Origin: Seohaeicola saemankumensis
GTDB taxonomy: Bacteria > Pseudomonadota > Alphaproteobacteria > Rhodobacterales > Rhodobacteraceae
DNA length: 64,000 nucleotides
Reading direction: 5' to 3'
Assembly: GCF_020171285.1 (NCBI RefSeq)
Contig: NZ_JAIUZI010000011.1
Location: forward strand, 62,001-126,000
In this document: positions 1 to 6,619 of the stretch, piece by piece
Layout: each line of letters starts with the position of its first letter
How positions within the stretch are numbered: position 1 is the first letter of the stretch
Notes under the pieces: generated by a model
Told to the model about the DNA's origin: nothing
The model's input: only the letters and a program-made list of their open reading frames with translations
Databases searched by the model: none
Translations under genes and position numbers: made by a program

Positions 1-554
1 ATCAACCGGCCCTGACCGCCAAACTGGCCGAAATCACCGCCACCGCACCGCTCGACGTGGTGATCAACAACGCCGCGATCTACCCCTCGAAACCCTTCGA
101 GGAGTATTCCGACGCGGAGCTGCGGCTGGTGCATCAGGTCAACGTCGAATCCGCCATTGTCTGCACCCGCGCCGCGCTGCCCGGCATGCGCGATCAGGGC
201 TGGGGACGGATCATCAACGTCACCTCGATCACGCTGACCGGCGGCTGGGAAAACCTCGCGCCTTATGTCCAGTCCAAGGGATCGCTGCTGGGCCTCACCC
301 GCGCCTGGGCGCGCGAGTTCGGCAAATGGGGGATCACCTGCAATGCCATCGCGCCGGGCGCCTTCCCGACCGACGCCGAAAAAATCCACCCCGACCCCGA
401 AGGCTACCGCAAATTCGTGCTCGACCACCAGGCCGTCAAACGGCGCGGCACCCCCCACGACATCGCCGCCGCCATCCTGTTCCTCGCCTCCGACGGCGCC
501 GGTTTCATCACCGGTCAGAACCTCGCCGTCGACGGCGGCTGGAACATGGGCTGA
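1..554 (+). CDS. SDR family NAD(P)-dependent oxidoreductase, 5' partial
   Basis: The reading frame is open from the left edge, so the N-terminal half of the Rossmann fold lies outside the window. What remains shows the short-chain dehydrogenase signature: an NNAA motif, a catalytic Ser in NVTSIT, the Y-x-x-x-K pair as YVQSK, and the C-terminal DGGW common in sugar and polyol SDRs. It presumably oxidises a hydroxyl with NAD(P)+. It is first in a plus-strand series ending in a sugar-acid type dehydratase candidate and a semialdehyde dehydrogenase, so a sugar or sugar-acid 1-dehydrogenase role is a fair inference, not proven. The stop is TGA at 552-554. Confidence 0.9.
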   Translation, partial: QPALTAKLAEITATAPLDVVINNAAIYPSKPFEEYSDAELRLVHQVNVESAIVCTRAALPGMRDQGWGRIINVTSITLTGGWENLAPYVQSKGSLLGLTRAWAREFGKWGITCNAIAPGAFPTDAEKIHPDPEGYRKFVLDHQAVKRRGTPHDIAAAILFLASDGAGFITGQNLAVDGGWNMG

Positions 555-577
555 ACCCGGCAAATCCGCCCTGGCGG

Positions 578-625
578 GTTTGTACAAAACGGAACATCGC
601 CCGCTGGGCACATGTACAAAACGGA
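578..625. promoter_or_regulatory. Direct repeat with TGTACA palindromes, candidate operator
   Basis: A 13-base unit, TGTACAAAACGGA, occurs at 581-593 and again at 613-625, exactly 32 bases apart (about three helical turns). The first copy sits inside the palindrome TTTGTACAAA (579-588). Both lie in the short gap between the SDR gene and the CoA-transferase gene. A dimeric regulator binding both is plausible; no regulator gene lies next to them in the window. Confidence 0.4.
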
Positions 626-632
626 TAAAACA

Positions 633-1826
633 ATGGGAATCCTCGACGGCTACACCGTTCTCGACTGCTCCATCGCCATGGCCGGCCCCTTCGCCGCCCA
701 ACGCCTCGGCGACCTCGGCGCCGATGTCATCAAGGTCGAACCAACCACCGGCGAATGGCAGCGCCACGCCCCCGCCGGCGGCATCACCGGCAACAAGATC
801 AACGTGTCTTTCCTCTCGTTGAACCGCAACAAACGCTCGTTGGCCGTCGATCTGAAATCCGAATCCGGGCGCGAGGTGATGCGACGGCTTGTGGCGCAAG
901 CTGATGTTTTTATTCAGAATTACCGCCCCGGCGTCGCGTCGCGTCTGGGCGTTGACTACGACAGCCTCGCCGCGATCAACCCCAAACTGGTCTATGTCTC
1001 GATGTCCGGCTACGGCGAAGACGGCCCCTATGCCCGCCGCCCCGGCCAGGACCTGCTGCTGCAGGCGATGTCCGGCGCCATGCTCTCGGCCGGCCGCAAG
1101 GGCGAACCGCCGCAAGCCGCCGGCCAATACCTCGTCGACGCCATCACCGCCTACACCGCCTTCGAAGGCGCCCTCGCCGCCCTGCTGCACCGCGAACGAA
1201 CCGGCGAAGGCCAGAAGGTCGAAGTGAACATGCTCGATGCCATTACCACGTTGCAAATGCAGGAAATTTCCGTGTTCACCGTGGGCGGCAAACCACAGGA
1301 GCGCAGCGCCGAACCGCATGCCCATGTCTACATCCGCGCACCATACGGAACCTTCAAAACCACCGATGGTTACATCGCGCTGGCGATGCCCCAGTTCCCC
1401 GCACTGGCCCGCGCGCTGGACGCGCCTGAACTGGCTGACCTTGACGAAGACCAGGCCGGCTGGGACGACCGCGACGCCACTTTCGCGCAAGTCCGCACAG
1501 CCATTGAGAAATTCTCGACGCAAGACTGTCTCTCCCGGCTCGACGCCGAAGGCATCTGGGCCGGTCCGGTCTATGGGTACGCCGACCTCGTCGCTGACCC
1601 GCAGATCGCCCACAACGGCACCTTCATCGACTACGACCACCCGACCGAAGGCCACGTCAAAACCCCCGGCTTCCCGATCCGCTTTTCCCGCAGCCCGGCG
1701 GAACTGCGCTGCGGTGCGCCGCTGACCGGGGAACATACCGACGAGGTCCTGCAAGCCGTTGGATTCACTCAAGAAGAAATCGAAACACTGGCCGCTGACG
1801 GTGTCGTGGCAAGGGGCACAGCATGA
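633..1826 (+). CDS. CaiB/BaiF (family III) CoA-transferase
   Basis: A 397-residue protein with the N-terminal family III signature: LDG.TVLDCS, then AGPFAAQRLGDLGADVIKVE, and NRNKRSLAVDLK. The TGEGQKVEVNMLDA stretch and overall length fit formyl-CoA/carnitine-type transferases, which move CoA between carboxylic acids in the cytoplasm. An in-frame ATG at 612 lies inside the 13-base direct repeat; the ATG at 633 puts the conserved LDG at the usual distance from the N-terminus and is preferred, although neither start has a strong Shine-Dalgarno. The stop overlaps the next start (ATGA). Substrate unknown. Confidence 0.88.
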   Translation: MGILDGYTVLDCSIAMAGPFAAQRLGDLGADVIKVEPTTGEWQRHAPAGGITGNKINVSFLSLNRNKRSLAVDLKSESGREVMRRLVAQADVFIQNYRPGVASRLGVDYDSLAAINPKLVYVSMSGYGEDGPYARRPGQDLLLQAMSGAMLSAGRKGEPPQAAGQYLVDAITAYTAFEGALAALLHRERTGEGQKVEVNMLDAITTLQMQEISVFTVGGKPQERSAEPHAHVYIRAPYGTFKTTDGYIALAMPQFPALARALDAPELADLDEDQAGWDDRDATFAQVRTAIEKFSTQDCLSRLDAEGIWAGPVYGYADLVADPQIAHNGTFIDYDHPTEGHVKTPGFPIRFSRSPAELRCGAPLTGEHTDEVLQAVGFTQEEIETLAADGVVARGTA

Positions 1827-2920
1827 GCTTCAGAGGTCTGACATGGGATCACCCGCGCGGCTACAATGCGCTCGCGGCGGCCAAGGGACCGGTCGAGTGG
1901 GAGGTGCAGCCGCTCGAAGGGTTCGAATCCGCGCCCATTGCCGAGCTGTGCGAACGCTACGATCTGGTGGTGATGGATCACCCGCACCTGGGCGAGGCGT
2001 TGGCGCATAACTGTCTGACACCATTAGATGAAATCTTTGACACCGGCGATTTGCACCGGATCGCCGCCGCCGCCATCGGCCCGGCATATGACAGCTACCA
2101 CATGGAGGGCCGGCAATGGGCGCTGCCGCTGGACGCCGCGACCCAGGTCTTGGCGCTGCGCCCTGATCTGGTCGACGAGACGCCCACAACCTGGGAGGAC
2201 GTCGACCGGCTGTCGCAAAAGGGCGGTGTGGCCCTGTCCCTGGCCGGACCCCATGCCGCGCTGTCGTTTCTGTCGGTCTGCGCAGCGCTCGATCCCGCGC
2301 TCGATATGCGCGACGGCGGCTGGCCCGAAGACGGGGTCGCCGAACGGGCCTATGACATCCTGCTGCCGCTCGCCTCCCGAACACCGGCTCACACGCGGGC
2401 GCACAACCCTATCGGGCTGTTGAACCATATGGGGCAGGCGAATGACATCTGGCTGATCCCGTTGATCTATGGCTATGTCAACTACACGCGCGCGCCCCGG
2501 CCCGTGACGTTTTGCGATGCACCCACGGCGGGCGCGCGGCCCGGCTCGATACTTGGCGGGACAGGCATCTGCATCTCGCGGGGCGCGCGGGTAAACGACG
2601 CGCTGCGCGATCATCTGTTGTGGCTGATGTCGGAGGACACACAGCGCAACTTCATCCCCGCCCATGATGGTCAGCCCGGGCTGCGCGCGGCGTGGCTGGA
2701 CCCCTCGGTCAACGCCGCATGGGGGGATTTCTACGCCAACACCGCCGCCAGCCTCGAGGCCGCGACCATACGGCCGCGCCACGATGGGTACATCGCCCTG
2801 CAATCTCGAGCCTCTGCCTGTCTGCGCGACGCTTTTGACAAGCAGGCACCAGCCCGGATTGCCATGCGCGATCTGCGCGATCTGTATGCATCCAGCCGCC
2901 CCGAAAGGACATTGGCATGA
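1823..2920 (+). CDS. Extracellular-solute-binding-like protein without signal peptide
   Basis: A 365-residue protein whose sequence (WDHPRGYNAL near the start, YDLVVMDHPHLGEAL, later LPLDAATQVLALRPD and GGTGICISRGAR) resembles the two-lobed family 1 periplasmic binding proteins. The N-terminus has no hydrophobic stretch or lipobox, so it should stay in the cytoplasm. It overlaps the CoA-transferase stop upstream and the hydratase start downstream by ATGA, and no permease or ATPase is encoded nearby. It may be a binding protein recruited for another job, such as ligand sensing or catalysis. That job cannot be read from the sequence. Confidence 0.7.
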   Translation: MSFRGLTWDHPRGYNALAAAKGPVEWEVQPLEGFESAPIAELCERYDLVVMDHPHLGEALAHNCLTPLDEIFDTGDLHRIAAAAIGPAYDSYHMEGRQWALPLDAATQVLALRPDLVDETPTTWEDVDRLSQKGGVALSLAGPHAALSFLSVCAALDPALDMRDGGWPEDGVAERAYDILLPLASRTPAHTRAHNPIGLLNHMGQANDIWLIPLIYGYVNYTRAPRPVTFCDAPTAGARPGSILGGTGICISRGARVNDALRDHLLWLMSEDTQRNFIPAHDGQPGLRAAWLDPSVNAAWGDFYANTAASLEAATIRPRHDGYIALQSRASACLRDAFDKQAPARIAMRDLRDLYASSRPERTLA

Positions 2921-3684
2921 GCGCCCCACTCACCCTGGCGATCGAGAACCGGATCGCCACGATTACCTACAACCGCCCCGAGAAACTGAACGCCATGACG
3001 CCAGAAATGGCGGAGCTGATGTGGGATGCCGTGCGCCGGATCAACGCGGACGACGCGGTACGGACGGTGATCCTGACCGGCACGGGCAAGGCGTTTTGCG
3101 CGGGGTCAGACATTGCTGACCTCGACCGCTATGCGACGCCCTGGGAGTTTCGCAACCGGCCTGAGTACTGCGATGCCCTGCGCGCGCTGCAGAAGCCGTC
3201 GATTGCCGCGATCAACGGCTATGCCATGGGCGGTGGACTGGAAATGGCATTGTCCTGCGATATCCGGGTTGCGGCGGATACGGCGAAACTGGCGGCGCCG
3301 GAAATCAAGCTGGGCTGGATCGGTGGCGGCGGTATGACCGCGCTGCTGGCCCATTCCATCGGCCCCTCGAACGCCGCGATGATGGTGATGACCGGGGATC
3401 CGGTCACGGCCGATCAGGCGCTGGCCTGGGGGCTGGTGTCAGAGGTGATCGCGCCCGATGCGCTGATGACCCGCGCCACCGGGATCGCGACCACTATAGC
3501 GAGGCGCGCCCCCGTCGCGGCGGAAACCGCGCGGCTGAACCTGCAGGCGGCCTATAACATGCCGCTGGAACAGGCAGTGGCCTATGAACGCGACCTGCAG
3601 GCGATCTGTTTCGCGACCGAGGACGCGGCAGAGGGCCGCGCGGCCTTTGCCGGCAAACGTCCACCCGAATTCAAACGACGCTGA
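2917..3684 (+). CDS. Enoyl-CoA hydratase/isomerase family protein
   Basis: A 255-residue crotonase-fold protein. The two oxyanion-hole regions are clear: CAGSDIADL and NGYAMGGGLEMALSCDI. The LAAPEIKLGWIGGGG segment carries the usual catalytic Glu position. The family hydrates, isomerises or otherwise transforms CoA thioesters. Its start overlaps the preceding stop by ATGA, so it is translationally coupled to the binding-protein-like gene and the CoA-transferase. The three probably form one CoA-thioester sub-pathway with an unknown substrate. Confidence 0.9.
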   Translation: MSAPLTLAIENRIATITYNRPEKLNAMTPEMAELMWDAVRRINADDAVRTVILTGTGKAFCAGSDIADLDRYATPWEFRNRPEYCDALRALQKPSIAAINGYAMGGGLEMALSCDIRVAADTAKLAAPEIKLGWIGGGGMTALLAHSIGPSNAAMMVMTGDPVTADQALAWGLVSEVIAPDALMTRATGIATTIARRAPVAAETARLNLQAAYNMPLEQAVAYERDLQAICFATEDAAEGRAAFAGKRPPEFKRR

Positions 3685-3694
3685 GGATCCTGAC

Positions 3695-4846
3695 ATGACC
3701 ATCATCGATGCGCCCGACGGGCTCTGGCTGGGCCGGTGCTGGCGCCCTGACGTGCAGGGGCCGGCGGTTGTGACCCTGCGCGAGGGCCAACTGGTCGATA
3801 TCACCTCGGCCGAGGCCCCGACGGTGAGCCATGTTCTGGACCTGGACGACCCGGCAGAACACGTTCGCGAGGCGTCGGGCGAGGTGCTCGGGGCGCTTGA
3901 CGATATCGCTGGCAACAGGCCGGTGGCAGACCGCATTCACCTTCTGGCACCCTGCGACCTTCAGGCGGTGAAGGCCTGTGGCGTGACCTTTGCCCGATCG
4001 ATGGTGGAACGCGTGATCGAGGAACAGGCAGCGGGCGATCCGGCGCGGGCAGATGCAATTCGCGCCCGTGTCGGGCAGGCGATTGGCGATAGTCTGCGCA
4101 ATCTGCGCGCCGGGTCGCCAGAGGCAGAGGCGGTCAAGCGCACGCTTCAGGCTGAGGGCCTGTGGTCGCAGTACCTCGAGGTTGGGATCGGCCCGGATGC
4201 CGAGGTATTCACCAAGTGTCCGCCCATGGCGGCGGTCGGCACCGGGGCCGAGGTCGGGCTGCACCCCGTCTCGACCTGGAACAACCCAGAACCCGAGATA
4301 GTGTTGGCGGTGTCCTCGGCAGGCCGGATTCTAGGTGCGACGCTGGGCAACGACGTGAACCTGCGCGACGTCGAGGGGCGGTCGGCCCTGCTGCTGGGCA
4401 AGGCCAAGGACAACAACGCCTCTTGCGCGATCGGGCCGATGATCCGGCTGTTCGACGCGGGCTGGTCGCTGGATGACGTACGCCGGGCCGAGCTGACCAT
4501 GACAGTGACGGGGGAGGATGGTTATCGCCTGACCGGCCATTCCTCGATGTCCGAGATCAGCCGCGATCCCGAGGATCTGGTCGACCAGACCCTGGGGCGG
4601 CATCATCAGTATCCCGATGGCATCGTCCTGTTTCTGGGCACGTTGTTTGCCCCGACCGAAGACCGCGACCTGCCGGGCGAGGGGTTTACGCACAAGATGG
4701 GCGATGTGGTGACCATCGCGGCGCCCGGATTGGGCAGGCTGAGCAACACCGTGCGCCTGTCCACGCAAGCGCCGGAATGGCGTTTCGGGGTGCGCCGCCT
4801 GATGGCCAATCTTGCCGCGCGGGGGCTGCTTTTGCCGCCGCTGTAA
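3695..4846 (+). CDS. Fumarylacetoacetate-hydrolase-fold protein, likely 2-keto-3-deoxypentonate dehydratase
   Basis: A 383-residue FAH-superfamily protein. The metal-site region NNPEPEIVLAV and the stretch GNDVNLRDVEGRSALLL followed by GKAKDNNAS match what I recall of XylX/AraD1-type dehydratases of oxidative pentose pathways. These dehydrate 2-keto-3-deoxypentonate to 2,5-dioxovalerate. The open frame extends upstream, but the ATG at 3695 follows the previous stop by 8 bases and begins where homology begins. The next gene encodes a dioxovalerate-type dehydrogenase, which supports a Weimberg-like role. The assignment to dehydration rather than hydrolysis is inference. Confidence 0.78.
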   Translation: MTIIDAPDGLWLGRCWRPDVQGPAVVTLREGQLVDITSAEAPTVSHVLDLDDPAEHVREASGEVLGALDDIAGNRPVADRIHLLAPCDLQAVKACGVTFARSMVERVIEEQAAGDPARADAIRARVGQAIGDSLRNLRAGSPEAEAVKRTLQAEGLWSQYLEVGIGPDAEVFTKCPPMAAVGTGAEVGLHPVSTWNNPEPEIVLAVSSAGRILGATLGNDVNLRDVEGRSALLLGKAKDNNASCAIGPMIRLFDAGWSLDDVRRAELTMTVTGEDGYRLTGHSSMSEISRDPEDLVDQTLGRHHQYPDGIVLFLGTLFAPTEDRDLPGEGFTHKMGDVVTIAAPGLGRLSNTVRLSTQAPEWRFGVRRLMANLAARGLLLPPL

Positions 4847-4935
4847 CCCGCGCATTTCCGGATCATTCCGACCGGGGCCTCTGACGGTACCGGCACGCCC
4901 CTGACATTGGCCACGAGCCCGAAAGGACCCGACAC

Positions 4936-6468
4936 ATGGATGGCACAGGCCCCGATTTCACACCGCACGGCAAACACCTGATCGCGGGTGAATGGATTGC
5001 CGGAACGACCCGTTTCCCCTCGGAACCGGCACATGGGTCGGCGCATTTGTTTTCCGTTGGAACGCCCGATCTTGTTAACCGCGCCTGCACGGCGGCCGAA
5101 GAGGCTTACTGGACCTACGGCTGGACGAGCCGGGAACAGCGTGCGGTCTTTCTCGATAGGATCGCCGACGAAATCGACGCGCGCGGCGCAGCGATAACGG
5201 CAATCGGTACATCCGAAACCGGTCTGCCCGCGGCCCGGCTGGAGGGCGAGCGCGGGCGGACGACCGGGCAGCTGCGGATGTTTGCCCAGCACATCCGAGA
5301 CGGCGCATACCTGGATATCCGCCACGATGCGGCTCTGCCTGACCGCCAGCCTCTTGCCCGGCCCGAGCTATTTGTGATGCAGCGTCCAATTGGTCCGGTG
5401 GCCGTCTTTGGCGCGTCGAATTTTCCGCTGGCCTTCTCGACGGCGGGCGGCGACACCGCTGCGGCCCTTGCCGCAGGATGCCCGGTCGTGGTCAAGGGGC
5501 ATTCGGCCCATCCGGGTACCGGCGAGATCGTGGCCGAGGCGATCCATGCCGCCATCCTGGCCTGTGGTTTGCCAGCAGGTGTTTTCGCGCTGATCCAGGG
5601 CGGAAAACGCGATGTGGGACAGGCGGTTGTCCAGCATCCGCTGATCAAGGCGGTTGGCTTTACCGGGTCGCTTGGCGGCGGTCGCGCACTGTTCGACCTC
5701 TGCATGCGGCGCCCCGAACCGATCCCATTTTTCGGAGAGTTGGGGTCCGTCAACCCGATGTTTGTCCTGCCGGCGGCCTGCGCGGCGCGGGGGGCGGATA
5801 TCGGCGCGGCCTGGGCTGGATCGCTGACCATGGGGGCGGGTCAGTTCTGTACCAAGCCGGGTATCGCCGTCGTTGCAAAGGGCGGAGAGGGCGACGCCTT
5901 TGTCCGTTCGGCGTCCGATGCGCTGAAGGAAGTCGCCCCGCAGGTGATGCTGAGCGATGGGATCGCCGCCGCCTACCGCGATGGCAAGGTCCAGCTGGAA
6001 GGCCGAAATGCTGTCGAGGCCGTTCTGTCCACCGAGAACGACGGTCGCGCCGCCGCCCCCAACCTCTATCAGACGGATGCCGCACACTATCTTCGGGATG
6101 ACACCTTGAGCGAAGAGGTCTTTGGTCCGCTGGGTCTTGTCATCCGTGTGTCTGATACCGAGGAGATGCTGCAACTGGCGAGAGGGTTCACCGGGCAACT
6201 GACTTCGACGATCCATATGGACGCAGCTGATGCCGACACCGCACGTCGAATACTGCCCGTTCTGGAGCGCATGGCCGGGCGGGTGCTGGTCAATGGTTTC
6301 CCGACGGGTGTGGAAGTCGCCGACAGCATGATTCATGGAGGTCCGTACCCGGCTTCGACGAATTTTGGCGCCACCTCGGTCGGGACGCTGTCGATCCGCA
6401 GGTTTCTGCGGCCGGTCTGCTACCAGAACATGCCGGACACCATCCTGCCGGAGGACTTGCGGATCTGA
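4936..6468 (+). CDS. Aldehyde dehydrogenase, 2,5-dioxovalerate (alpha-ketoglutaric semialdehyde) type
   Basis: A 510-residue ALDH. The cofactor region PVAVFGASNFPLAFS, the general-base Glu in FGELGSVNP (about residue 268) and the nucleophile Cys in GQFCTKPG (about residue 305) are all present. The short HSAHPGTG stretch and lack of a long N-terminal extension are typical of NADP+-dependent ketoglutaric semialdehyde dehydrogenases. These oxidise 2,5-dioxovalerate to 2-oxoglutarate, feeding the TCA cycle. An AAAGGA Shine-Dalgarno precedes the ATG. The 89-base gap after the FAH-fold gene shows no clear terminator, so the two are probably co-transcribed. Confidence 0.88.
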   Translation: MDGTGPDFTPHGKHLIAGEWIAGTTRFPSEPAHGSAHLFSVGTPDLVNRACTAAEEAYWTYGWTSREQRAVFLDRIADEIDARGAAITAIGTSETGLPAARLEGERGRTTGQLRMFAQHIRDGAYLDIRHDAALPDRQPLARPELFVMQRPIGPVAVFGASNFPLAFSTAGGDTAAALAAGCPVVVKGHSAHPGTGEIVAEAIHAAILACGLPAGVFALIQGGKRDVGQAVVQHPLIKAVGFTGSLGGGRALFDLCMRRPEPIPFFGELGSVNPMFVLPAACAARGADIGAAWAGSLTMGAGQFCTKPGIAVVAKGGEGDAFVRSASDALKEVAPQVMLSDGIAAAYRDGKVQLEGRNAVEAVLSTENDGRAAAPNLYQTDAAHYLRDDTLSEEVFGPLGLVIRVSDTEEMLQLARGFTGQLTSTIHMDAADADTARRILPVLERMAGRVLVNGFPTGVEVADSMIHGGPYPASTNFGATSVGTLSIRRFLRPVCYQNMPDTILPEDLRI

Positions 6469-6554
6469 CCCTGGCGCGCGGTTGCGTTCGAAGGGCCGGG
6501 CGCACCGTCTTGGACCGGGCACAGAACCGGGAGACCGCTGTCGCATTGGTGCGA

Positions 6555-6570
6555 GCCCGCTTGGGCGGGC
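6555..6570. other. Short GC hairpin before the cyclase gene
   Basis: Stem GCCCGC (6555-6560), loop TTGG, stem GCGGGC (6565-6570). There is no T tract, so termination after the aldehyde dehydrogenase gene is only a possibility. Confidence 0.25.
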
Positions 6571-6619
6571 ATAGCGCGTCACCTTGAATGAAAGACAATT
6601 TGTTCGCATTATTCCTGAG

